A DNA stretch of 64,000 nucleotides. Origin: Takakia lepidozioides (taxonomy: Eukaryota > Streptophyta > Takakiopsida > Takakiales > Takakiaceae). The position numbers and the translations under genes were made by a program. The notes below the pieces were generated by a model, which saw only the letters and a list, made by a program, of their open reading frames with translations, was not told where the DNA came from and ran no database searches. Positions 53,883-63,590 of the stretch are shown one piece after another (positions within the stretch are counted from its first letter, which is position 1; every line of letters begins with the position of its first letter). The DNA lies in NCBI GenBank assembly GCA_030704615.1, contig CM060732.1, forward strand, positions 5,148,001 through 5,212,000. Reading direction: 5' to 3'.

Positions 53883-54500
53883 ATGTCATGCTTCTGGAAC
53901 CGGGATGACTGCCCTTATGGAGGCTTTGATTATGCAATGTATTCGGCCACATCGGGAGACATCGTTATCTGGTACACAGATTACACAGAAGATACTCGTT
54001 CGAATGTGGAAACATTGTCCGCTTTTGAGTATATCCCAGGCCACTACGCCTTCGAGCGGGGTGACGATCTTGGTCTGAGGAGTCCGTGGCTCCTGCGCAT
54101 CCTTGATTCCAATTTTCCCAGCTATGACCGGCATCCATGCAGAAGAATGCGCACTGCTATGCTGTTGCGGTGGAACTGCTGCCAGTGGACGTGGGTGGAC
54201 TCCATCGGAGAGACGTATACTCCTGAAGGAGTGCGCTCCTCTTCTCCATTGTATGGGGACATTCTCATTGGTGTGGACGACGAAAACGTGAAGCTTTCCA
54301 TATTCGATGGTGGTATGATTGAAGGGCACGACATTGTGGTGAACATCAACAGGGCGGTACAACGGCTGCAATCCAGTTTACCTCGAGGAGCCCGATGACT
54401 CATGAGCTAGTTCTCAGAGTAGTCGAAGTCCCATTGACAACGTGGCTTGTATTCAGAAGGCACAGGGCTAAAGATTTGTTTGCACAATCAGCACAGTAGA
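53883..54500 (+). pseudogene. 205-codon gene, plus-strand copy in C, frameshifted
   Basis: Identical to 36378-36995 until about 54350, where a G run is one base shorter (AACAGGGCGG instead of AACAGGGGCGG). The frame then ends early at 54398. The remaining 3' part (HELVLRVVEVP region) is still present but out of frame. Confidence 0.8.
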
Positions 54501-54857
54501 CGTGCTTCAAATGCAATTCATGTGGATCAATAAAAACCCCATTGTGCCCTCTTTTTGTTCTATTCTGCATCCATCGTTCCCAGAATGCATCATTCCTCAT
54601 TTCGTTTGGGATTGGGAGTGTGGGTGGATTTTGCAAGTGGCTGGTAGGCTGAAATGGGCCCCCATTGTACAGAGCAGTACCACCCTACCATTCGTGAAAC
54701 ATTGCCTTTCAATATGTAATTCTAAAAAACATTGCCGAACCTCCTTCATCGGGAGGTCCTTCTCCCCCTATGACCGTGATACCCTGAACCCTATTCCCGC
54801 GGACACTCATTTCCGGAAAATAGTCCTGCTCATGTTTTTTTTCGACACTTACGACTC

Positions 54858-54900
54858 TGCTCATGGCTCATGCCACTCATGGCTCATGGCTCATGAAATA
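54858..54900. repeat. GCTCATG repeat at the right end of copy C
   Basis: Same terminal arrangement as in copy B. Followed at 54912 by antisense PPR sequence (CTCGAGCCTCCATCCCGCAC). Confidence 0.75.
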
Positions 54901-54911
54901 GCAGCCCCCCT

Positions 54912-55858
54912 CTCGAGCCTCCATCCCGCACCCTTGTTGTGCATATCTTGCAATCATCACACTCCACGACACCACATCTCGTTCAGCCATACTGTCAAAC
55001 ACTCCATTTGCATCCTCGATGCACCCACATTTGACATACATGTCCACCAGGGCAGAGTGTTCAGAATGAAATTGGGTACAATTCCAGATTTGATAATGTC
55101 ACCATGGACCTCTTTGCACTTTTCCAAGGCTGCCAGGCTTGCACACGCATTAAATGCAAACAAACATCATGTAGTTGGGCTTCACCCCCTTCGCACATCA
55201 TTTGCTCATAGGTCTCCAAAGCCTCCATCCCGCACCCTTGCTGTGCATATCATGCAATCATCGCACTCCACGACACCACATCTCGTTCAGCCATACTGGC
55301 GAACACTCCCTTCATACATGTCCACGAGGGAATTGTTCAGAATGACAATTGGTACAACTGCAACTCTGACCATGTCGCCATGGACCTCTTTGCCTTTTTC
55401 CAGAGCTGCCAGGCTTGCACACGCATTGCTAACGCATAGAAACGTGATGTGGTTAGGCTTCACCCCCTCCCCCATCATCTGATCATAGGTCTCCAAAGCC
55501 CCCATACCACGACCCTGTTGTGGATACCCTGCAAGCATCGTCTTCAATGACACCACATCTTGTTCAGCCTATTGTTGAAAACTCCCTTTGCATCTTTAAT
55601 GCACCCACATTTGGCATACGAACGTGATGTGGTTGGGCTTCACCCCTTCGTACATCATTTGCTCGTAGGTCTCCAAAGCATTCGTACCACACCCATGCTT
55701 GGTAAATCCTGCCAACATTACATTCCACGTGATCAAAGATGGTTGAGGCATTCTGTTGAACACTTGGTGAGCATCCATGATGCTCCCGCACTTAACATAC
55801 ATGTTGACAAGGGTGTTGAGTAGAAAAACATTTTGCTAAATCCACTTTGGATAATGTG
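54912..55858 (-). pseudogene. PPR gene fragments, antisense, about three to four repeats
   Basis: In reverse complement: CFGDLRAND / NALETYEQMMYEGVKPNHIT, NACASLAALEKGKEVHGDMV, MLAGYPQQGRGMGALETYDQ, MMGEGVKPNHITFLCVSNAC and NACASLAALEKCKEVHGDII. Each repeat is interrupted by frameshifts and small deletions. Same family as 41521-43130. Confidence 0.85.
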
Positions 55859-55977
55859 AGTGTGCACCTGCTTTCCAGCTTCAAGGCCTTTCATCTTGAT
55901 GCACTTATGTAAGAGACAAACATACGTATCTGAATCTGCTGAAATGCCTCATTGGTTTAAAGTCTCTTCTTTCAGTC

Positions 55978-56300
55978 AGTCTGCCTCACAAAGCATCTTC
56001 ACCTGCCCAGAAGTGCCAGAAGAGGCATTGTGGACTCCCTCTCTTGATCCTCTTCCAGAAGCTGTGGTCATGGTTGAGGCGCTTGATGAGATGGAAAAAC
56101 AGGGTGAAATAGGTCGAAGAAGAAGGTGCCCTCACCACATTGTCCTTGAACTTGTGTCATGACCCAAGAATGCCTGGACTAGCAGTGCCTGATCTGTCAG
56201 TCTGCCTTCCGCACAAACATGCCCAGAAGTGCCAGAAGAGGCATTGTGGACTCCCTTTCTTGATCCTCTTTCAGAGACTGTGGTCATGGTTGAGGTGCCT
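55978..56300. repeat. Tandem duplication (about 215-bp offset)
   Basis: AGTGCCAGAAGAGGCATTGT followed by GGACTCCCT(C/T)TCTTGATC occurs at about 56013 and again at about 56228. Both are followed by GTGGTCATGGTTGAGG. No gene recognised. Confidence 0.7.
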
Positions 56301-56619
56301 GATTCTATCAACTGTGTCGTTGCAGATGCTGCCTTTAGTTGACCATCTACCCATGCAGGTTTATTGTAGCTATTGATCCACATGGAATCATAGGTCATCT
56401 GGAGCTTGAAGTCCGGCCCTCTGGGTGAATCTGTCCACCCACACACTATCCCTGCTCCTTCAGCTATCCATGCCTCTGCACAAATCATACATACATCCTT
56501 GCCTTGTTACTATCAGCTGACAATGACAGCCTAGATTTGTTCTAGGAAACATCCAACTCAACTCATCACACTAGTTCCTATGCTCAATTGCATCTGCTAC
56601 TCTATGTAATCCAATAGGC

Positions 56620-57062
56620 ATTGGTCCACGAGGGTATTGTCCAGAATCACATCTGGTACAATTCCAGCTTTGGCGATGCAACCATGCACCTCTTGGCCCT
56701 TTTCCAGGGCTGCCAGGCTTGCACACGCACTGCAAACGCACACAAACGTGATGTGGTTGGGCTTCACTCCTTCCCCATCATTTGCTCAGAGGTCTCCAAA
56801 GCCTCCATCCCACGCCCCTGTTGTGCATACCCCTGCAAGCATCGCATTCCATGACACCACATCTCGTTCACCCATAGTGTTGAAATTAACTCCTTTCACA
56901 TCCTCGATGCACCCACATTTGGCATACATGTCCACCAGGGGCAGTGTTCAGGATGACATCTAGTACAATTCCAGCTTTGATGATGTCACCATGGACCTCT
57001 TTCCCCTTTTCTAGCGCTCCCAGGTTTGCACATGCATTGCAAACACAAACAAATGTGGTACG
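56620..57062 (-). pseudogene. PPR gene fragments, antisense
   Basis: The reverse complement yields FVCVCNACANLGALEKGKEV, HGDIIKAGIVLDVILNTA and a second repeat ending CASLAALEKGQEVHGCIAKA. Frameshifted. Confidence 0.8.
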
Positions 57063-57720
57063 TATGCTAAATGTAAGCCCCAAATATAAAGCCCTTGCAG
57101 TGATGGCCACTAACCACATTTGCATGCTTGCCTCTATCTCTCTCTTCAAATGGGCTCTGGTGTTGAACAAGAAGACTGATGGATGAAAGGGTTCAGACCC
57201 ACTCCACAAGTGCTAGACATAGTAGCTTCACCCCCGTGTTTCCTTGGTGCATTCCTCTCGTGGGCAATCTAACAGCAATGCAAACAAATCAGATATGCAG
57301 GTAGTTCAAATGCCAAAATCATACCCAAAGCAGACACTGATGAAGCGTTGAGTATCTCCTGACAGTGGGGCACCTCCAAAGATCAATCCACGGAGACCGC
57401 CCCCAAGAATAGTCTGAATTTTCGTGAATACCCAAGGCATCCCAGAGCAGTTTCTCGTCCCCATGCTCCAAATCAGTTTCCTTCAATCGCTGCAAGCCTG
57501 CGCTTGAACGCCAGATTAAACAGAGCCTTGGATAGCCCTCCCGTGAAATCAACCTGCTCCAAAGAGGTGATCAAATGAATTAGCCCGACTCGGCCACCAC
57601 TTCGAGGCATGTTGGGAGTTGGTCAATTAGATCCAAAGGTCAATCCATTGAGCAGGCAGCAGAGCATGTTGGATTGCATGTGACATCTGTTAAAGAATTC
57701 TGTAGGACAATCAAGAAATA
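57063..57720. other. No gene secured
   Basis: A minus-strand frame at 57319-57552 (ISREGYPRLCLIWRSSAGLQ ...) looks somewhat protein-like but matches nothing I know. The rest has no feature. Confidence 0.35.
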
Positions 57721-57726
57721 GACATC

Positions 57727-58170
57727 ACTACAAGAGATCCTGGCTTTTTTTACACAAAATTTTACACCCCTGTAAAATTTCGATGGTGTAGAATGAGCCA
57801 GTGTAAAAAAAATCGCTTCGTGTAGACTAGTCTACACCAGGCTCACACCTTCTGTGGTCAACGGTTGTTGACCGTGAAGGTGTCCAACAGTGTACAAGGC
57901 TTATCTCACTCCGGTATGAGAATGAGCCATATAGTGTAAGTTAATCCACACAATGGGGTGGAACCATATGATGTGGCATGCTGACTATACATAGTGTGAG
58001 AAAGGTTACTTGGTTTATTTTACACTAGTGTAAATTATGCCACATTGGTAGTACACGTCGATTAAGGGACTCAGAGGTGGCATGCTGACTAGACATGGTG
58101 TGAGAAAGGTTACTGGGCTTATTTTATACTAGTGTGGATTATGACACATTGGTAGGGCAAAATTCTAGCG
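57727..58170 (+). mobile_element. CACTA-like terminal region with subterminal repeats
   Basis: Begins CACTACAAGAGATCCTGGC. Inside are repeated words (TTTACAC, GTGTAAAAA, GTGTAGA, ACACTAGTGTAAATTATG) and a local duplication (GGCATGCTGACTA(T/G)ACAT at about 57976 and 58079). The far end was not identified. Confidence 0.5.
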
Positions 58171-58311
58171 ACGACCGAAGGTCGGAAGCTAGTTTAGCGT
58201 AGAGAAGATATAGGGTGCCATAGTGCCTCGCCATCGTCGTCATGTCATCGTCGCCACGTTTTGTCGTCGTCAAATTTCGTCGGACCTGCCCGCACAGCCC
58301 GAACATAACAG

Positions 58312-58354
<43 letters not shown>
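58312..58354. repeat. Poly(A) tract, 43 bp
   Basis: An uninterrupted A43 run. Could be a retroposon tail or simple expansion; nothing processed-looking was recognised directly upstream. Confidence 0.9.
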
Positions 58355-58355
<1 letters not shown>

Positions 58356-58435
58356 GAAAAGAAAACCGGGAGAGATGTGCGCGAGGAAGGGAGGATGATG
58401 CCCCCGCGTCCTTGAGCGCGTTTACGAGGTTCTTG

Positions 58436-58565
58436 GGAAAGTCAGCTTGGTCTTAGCAGTCCGTGTTTCAATCTCTGCCTGCTTAGCTGCACCGTGGTGG
58501 TTCTCACAGACCAAGCCGACATTACCTGACTACAGACACAAGCAGCACACACAAGAGGTCGTTTT
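58436..58565. repeat. Inverted copy of the 47.85-47.99 kb segment
   Basis: GTCAGCTTGGTCTTAGCAGT, then CCGTGTTTCAAT, and CACCGTGGTGGTTCTCACAG are the reverse complement of the segment left of copy C. Immediately followed by a PPR fragment. Confidence 0.75.
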
Positions 58566-58640
58566 GGGTTGATGGTCGTTCAAATCCTCCATGGGTCATG
58601 CCACAAGGTCAAGGACAATGTGGTGAGGGCTCCTTCTTCG

Positions 58641-58871
58641 ATCAAATCTGGAATTGTGCCCGATGTCATTCTGAACACTGCCCTAGTGGACATGTATGTC
58701 AAATGTGGGTGCATCGAGGATGCAAATGGAGTATGGCTGAACGTGATGTGGTGTAGTGGAGTGTGATGATTGCAAGATATGCACAACAAGGGTGCGGGAT
58801 GGAGGCTTTGGAGACCTATGAGCAAATACCACTTCCAAGATAGGGTTTGTTCTTGTGGGGATTACTGGTGA
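58641..58871 (+). pseudogene. Collapsed PPR-DYW fragment
   Basis: Encodes SGIVPDVILNTALVDMYVKC, then GCIEDANG, a degenerate next repeat (MEALETYEQ region), and then directly YHFQDRVCSCGDYW-stop (58827-58871). A PPR repeat is thus joined to the last 14 residues of a DYW domain, with everything between removed. Confidence 0.8.
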
Positions 58872-60890
58872 AACACCAGTCTGGATGGCAGAAGTGTGAG
58901 GGGGAGTTGAGACAAGAAGGTCTCTAAGCACTTGTGCGAAGAAAGGCCAGCTTCCAATATGGTAGAAGTATGGTGAAAAGGGTAGAGGGGAGAATTTGAC
59001 TCCATGGTAGGCCCAAAGTTAAGTGACAAGCAGCTCGTGGCATAAGAGAGAAGAACTGTGGACCTTGGCTTTATCATGTCCAGGGGAGGCTCGAGAAAAA
59101 GTGACACACAGAGCCAGAGAGCGTACTCGAAAAAAGTCAGTGAAAGGAAGAGATGCATATCAGGAGCTTGTGATACACGATTGAAGAAATGGAACAGGTT
59201 TGAGGTTATGTGACCCTAGCTCCAAAAGCATCTGAGCTACTGCAGATGCTGGCAACAATAGTGGTGCAGACACTCTCACCAGCCAGGGCAAAGGTGGGGC
59301 CCACTCATTGGATTAGCATGCAAAGGAGTGAAGGTAAAGGCATAAACAGTAACTGTAACTGGTCTTAAGGGGACGTTGGGGGCCCGCTATCAGGCATTGA
59401 CCAAGGTCTACAGTAGGATGATGCGGCTGGGTGAATGCACACCTTCTTGTGATGCGGACACACCAGTGACTTGTCTCCTTTCTGTTTGTGTGTGAGAGGG
59501 TAGGAGGCTCCACACACTTCTTGCCGTAGACCTCTCCGGCATGGATAGGGTTCGGGAGGGGGGGTGGTGCATGCATATTCACTTCATGGGTTTTACAATG
59601 CTTTTAATAACCCGTGTACTTGCCCCCAGAGCCATGCTCTTGCCACCATTGAAAAAGTTTGCAGTTTCTTGAATATGATTAATAAATGTCATGGATACTT
59701 CCCTTGAGACAATCTAAGAGTAAAACCGGCAGTACAGGTCTCACAGATGCTGCCTTGGCAGCATATAGAAGATGCCAACATTGAGAGAGCCAAGCAGGCC
59801 TTTATTGAACAGATCATGCAAGTGCATGTATTTGGTCCAAGTTCAGTTAAATGTTGTTCTGTTCATACCTTGCCTAGGACTGACACATAAAATTGGAATG
59901 AAACTAAACCCTATTGGCAGTTCATTGTCTGCAAGCAAGTGCCTGACTCTGGACTTGAACATTGCACAATTTCCTAAAGGTGAAAGCAGACTAAGGTGTC
60001 TACATTTTTGTGTCACAGCAGTGTTGTACATGACATAGTTTGATTCAATTGTACCTTAGAGACAAATTTATTACAATGATGAAATGGGACTCACTCTTAT
60101 GTTTCCAACTACTACAAGCTATAATCTTTAAATTCTTGCCAAGACATGAAGTTGATTTGTCGAAGTAATAGACTTTAGAGAATTGCATACGCAGTGTCAC
60201 AGTCCAGAAAAAGACTTCTTATGGATTTTTTGCACTCACTATAGAAAACAAATATGATAAAAAGGACTCATATTAGTATTGATCTATTCTTTAGGATACT
60301 AAAGTCCTATAAAAAACATCAAAAAGTGAAATTTCTTATTTCTATATATTATTATGAACCTCGAAAAACTGATTTTTGCCAAAGTACATCAATGCATGGA
60401 AACAAAGTAAAACAATGGACTTGCTTCACTAAAAGATACATTTCATGTAGATGAAGAGTAGCCCCGAGTCCCACTATGCGATATAACGAAAATATAAAAT
60501 ATAGGAAATAAAGTAAGAAAATAAAAATAATAGCTTGTACTAGGAAAAATAGAAATAATGCCATAGTGTCTGATACTGTCAACTTTAGATGGTTCATATC
60601 TTTCAGCATGGATGGATCTAGCGACTACAATTTTTCCATAATCATCAAATCAAGACTCTGAAAAACCTTAGGACTTCTTGTGTAGGCCACACAGTGGACT
60701 TTTTCTAGCCACCGTAGTTTGCTTTCACCCTAAGATAACAGAAAGAAGCATCCAAATGAGCATAACCCTTCCCATGAGAGCTCGGTCCATTTTTCTATGG
60801 TTGGTTTTGATAAACAAGCACCTGAGCGTGTAAGGGGAAGCACCGAGCTTCGGTAAAAACCAATGTTGTGCAGGTAATGTCTTTTTAAGG
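58872..60890. other. No gene recognised in about 2 kb
   Basis: AT-rich to average composition with no convincing coding, element ends or strong structure. Short frames at 59772-60038 and 60254-60454 have no recognisable motif. Confidence 0.5.
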
Positions 60891-60894
60891 AACC

Positions 60895-61075
60895 CGACGG
60901 GTCTAGGTTCGGGTTTTCTTTTGGAACCAAGTCTGGGTCCGGATCCAGTGTTTTTGAAATTTGGGAAAATCCGGGTCCGGGTTCGGGTCCGGGTTTTTCA
61001 ACATGGACTCGGGTCCGGGTCGGGGTAGTTGTTAAGAAGTATTAGCGGGTTCATGGGTTCGGATCCGGGTCCTAA
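60895..61075. repeat. Degenerate GGGTCCGGGTTC repeat tract
   Basis: Roughly 180 bp rich in GGGTCCGGGTTCGGGTCCGG-type words, broken by short unrelated stretches. Similar (GGGTTC/GGGTCC) tracts are widespread in plant genomes. The G runs could form quadruplexes on the plus strand. Confidence 0.75.
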
Positions 61076-61640
61076 TTAATTGATTAAATAAACTAGAAAA
61101 ATAATATTAATTAAGGATAAAAAATTGGCTGGAAAAAAATTAAATCCTAATAATGAATTTTACTTTAAGATACATTCCTTCAAAATATACCATGAATATG
61201 TATTCCTCATTTAAAACAAGAATTAAACTAAGGACTCCTAGGGAAGCCATGGTCTCATCTGTAAACTGCCTCCATCGACTCCTGCATCTGGGCAGAGCTG
61301 CCCCCACAAGCTGGCGAGACGTCCGGACCCACTTCACGACATCTCCTGAGTTCAATCGCGAAATAAACTGGAAGCATATCAAAAATGCTTCAAAAGCCTC
61401 TCGGCCTCTCTACAGATGACCAAGTGATCGGGCCAAGTCAACGCCCTTATTAGGGTCATCTTTATGGTCTTAGCAGCAGTCCCATTGGTTCTCTCTTTGC
61501 TTTTTCATTAAGGAAGTCACGATTGTTCTTACTTGGTATGGTAATGTTCCTCCTCGGTTCTTGTGAATGTTCTTGGTCCGCCCTCTTGGAGAGGGGTTGG
61601 GTTCTTTATTCACTGACTACGGTGTGTGTGCCTTATGGCG
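61076..61640. other. No gene recognised
   Basis: AT-rich first part. Frames at 61140-61419 on both strands lack known motifs. A possible short protein remnant (minus strand, VVKWVRTSRQLVGAALPRCR) cannot be assigned. Confidence 0.4.
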
Positions 61641-61654
61641 TATCAGGGGTTTTA

Positions 61655-61762
61655 ATTTTTTTTCCCCACCAATAATTGGCGTGACACTAATCCGTGGATT
61701 GAACCCACAACCACCTTTGAGGTGGTATGTGGCCATTACCACTAGGCTACAACTTGGTGGGG
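61655..61762 (-). mobile_element. tRNA-derived SINE-like element
   Basis: The minus strand reads TAGCCTAGTGG (61739-61749, pol III box A) and, 33 bases later, GGTTCAATCCA (61695-61705, box B), the internal promoter of tRNA-derived SINEs. The sequence between does not fold as a normal tRNA with a clear anticodon arm, so a tRNA gene is unlikely. The T8 run and TTTCCCC near 61662 may mark its 3' side. Confidence 0.6.
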
Positions 61763-61807
61763 GCTGCTGCTGCAACTGCCTATTGCTCGTCCCCTCCACA
61801 CGTTGCA

Positions 61808-62130
61808 AAGACTAGGGCTTCGCGTTGCTCCGCACTACTAGCGACGACTTCTGAGAAGGACGTTTGGACGGATGGGCTATACTCGAGGATCATGAGAGAG
61901 AGTATGGATCCGATTGATGGGGGGAGGAGGGAGTTGGAGGGGTTTTCCATTGGTCGTCAATATTATTATGACTTCCGGACGGATGGCCATACTCGAGGAT
62001 CATGAGAGAGAATACGGATCATGCGTGCCAAAATGTCGGTCACACAGTTTTGATTTGGGGGGGGGGGGGGGGGGGGGAGGGGAGTTGGAGGGGTTTTCCA
62101 TGGGTTGTTTTGGTACAACAAGTAGATTTG
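61808..62130. repeat. Tandem repeat with G-rich interruption
   Basis: GGACGGATGG(G)C(T/C)ATACTCGAG with ATCATGAGAGAGA and, later, GAGTTGGAGGGGTTTTCCAT occur twice (from about 61869 and 61978). The second unit contains a run of about 23 G (62058-62080). The left edge (61808-61848) is an inverted copy of 43850-43888. Confidence 0.75.
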
Positions 62131-62512
62131 GACTATGATAAATCAGTATTTTATTATTATTATCCGTTGTGAGCTTGCATTGGGACAAAATGTAGACTTT
62201 TTGAAGAGGAGATCAAGGAGGACGGTCTTTATAAAATATGGTGGCCCTTACATGGAACGTTTAGAAAGTGTCTAATTTAAGCTCTACCAAGCTATGCTTT
62301 TGCTCTAGTTGTCATCGTTCGATTCTGTCTCCTCTGGTGCTTTGGCCAGCAGTTTGACCCCACTATCATTTCCTGTGGATTTATGGCACAGGAAATGCAC
62401 TCAACAGTACATCATGGTCAATACTTTCGGGAAATGGTGGATGGTGTGAGTAGCTAAGTCACAGATCAATGAATGAAGCAAGACACTCGCATCTTTCCAA
62501 GAAGACATCCTT

Positions 62513-62846
62513 TCACCAGTAATCACCACAAGAACAAATCCCATCTTCAAAGTGGTGAGAGCGGTTAGAGTCCCGTACAACAATTGCTCGGCCAACAATC
62601 TTTGAGTTGAATTTGGTGGAGGTGTGGCAGTCACCACACACTAGAAGATTCTTGATGAGACGGAGAGGCGTCCTAGGGGTCATGCTGATCAGCCCAAAAC
62701 CAATGGCCAGCTTCTCACTGTGGTGGCAAAGAGAAAATTTCTTTTCTCCTCCCCACATCATGCAATACAAAGCGTCTGTTAGGCACATACCCCACCTCCT
62801 TCATCTTCCCAGACAATCTTCTTAGCTCAGCATGGATTTCCTTTGT
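62513..62846 (-). pseudogene. PPR E+/DYW deaminase domain fragment
   Basis: The reverse strand gives [17 protein letters not shown], a frame change, then [55 protein letters not shown] and [10 protein letters not shown]-stop at 62513. The deaminase HSE motif and the CxxCH zinc ligands are intact, as is the terminal DYW. PPR repeats are missing: homology stops at 62846. A truncated end of the family seen at 41.5-43.1 kb. Confidence 0.9.
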
Positions 62847-62861
62847 CAAGTTAAATAAGCA

Positions 62862-63285
62862 CAGTGTGAAAAGAACTAGAATAAAGCTAGTTATTTGTAT
62901 TTAACACTTGGATTTAGGTCAAGTGTTAAATCAGGTGTCAAGTTTAGTTTGACACCTGAACGGCCTTATCTTCACGAGAGCGGCAGTCGCGTAGCTCATC
63001 TCTCTCGAGTTGAGCCTGCGCGACCGAGCTCCTTCATGCGTTTAGATCTGAGTGTGCTTATGATGGGAGTGTAGGTTGTTGTGGGGTGGAGTCCCCATAG
63101 CGTGGGGTGCCCCTGGCTCGACTTCTATTTTAAAGAGTGATAGCGATGGATTTCATATTTCTTGTGTTGAGAGTGTGTGTCCTTTTTAGCTCTATTTATC
63201 ACTCGAGAGAGATGCTCTCTTACTTGTGAGTGCAAGGTAGGAGTTGAGGGTTAGCACTTGCAAGATTACTTGTGTGTAAGTAGTG
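62862..63285. other. Non-coding segment with two perfect hairpins
   Basis: ATTTAACACTTG (62899-62910) pairs with CAAGTGTTAAAT (62920-62931). GTGTCAA and TTGACAC (about 62935-62955) form a second hairpin. The remainder to 63285 has no gene. It might be an LTR-like or leader segment, but no matching copy is present. Confidence 0.5.
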
Positions 63286-63290
63286 CTTAG

Positions 63291-63590
63291 TTTGAGAAGC
63301 ATATCATTGAATGTGACCACAAGATTCAGCGTGCCCTGAAACGCCTGGAGGATGACGATGCCAGAGCCGTCACTGTTGTTGCAGTCGCTGAAGCTACCAA
63401 GTCACCAGAGGCTTTGGAGTACACAAGGCAAATCAAGGAGAAGATGAAAGTTGCGGAGTACATGGATCTGGATGGGAAAGCAGACAACAAAATTCGGATA
63501 ATGGAGGACGTGGAAGTAAAAAACTGGCAGCAGCCGATGAACACCAAGACAAACACGGCAGCTCACATTCCAGGCACAAGAAGAATATAG
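63291..63590 (+). pseudogene. LUC7-like (U1 snRNP) protein fragment
   Basis: The 99-codon stretch FEKHIIECDHKIQRALKRLE, DDDARAVTVVAVAEATKSPE, ALEYTRQIKEKMKVAEYMDL and DGKADNKIRIMEDVEV resembles the middle of plant LUC7-like proteins. These have CDRKI..A..RLE.(E/D)DA.A, then SPE.LE....QIKEK, then DLEGK.D.KI..ME.VE. Both zinc-finger regions are absent. It is uninterrupted by introns. After VE the frame degenerates and ends at TAG 63588-63590. LUC7 acts in 5' splice-site choice; this piece cannot. Confidence 0.6.

Larger units (their letters stand above)
48026..54911 (+). mobile_element. Element copy C, 6.89 kb, nearly identical to copy B
   Basis: Same content and order as 30524-37406. Differences seen: one extra A in the poly(A) near 48200, GGCTGGG to GGTTGGG near 50645, a C/T change near 52056, a one-base deletion near 54350 and a few others. 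It lies among antisense PPR fragments on both sides (46.0-47.5 and 54.9-55.9 kb), as if inserted in or duplicated with PPR DNA. Confidence 0.85.

Noticed and set aside
61655-61762. Genuine tRNA gene on the minus strand
   Set aside because: Boxes A and B are present but acceptor and anticodon arms do not pair properly; a SINE fits better.
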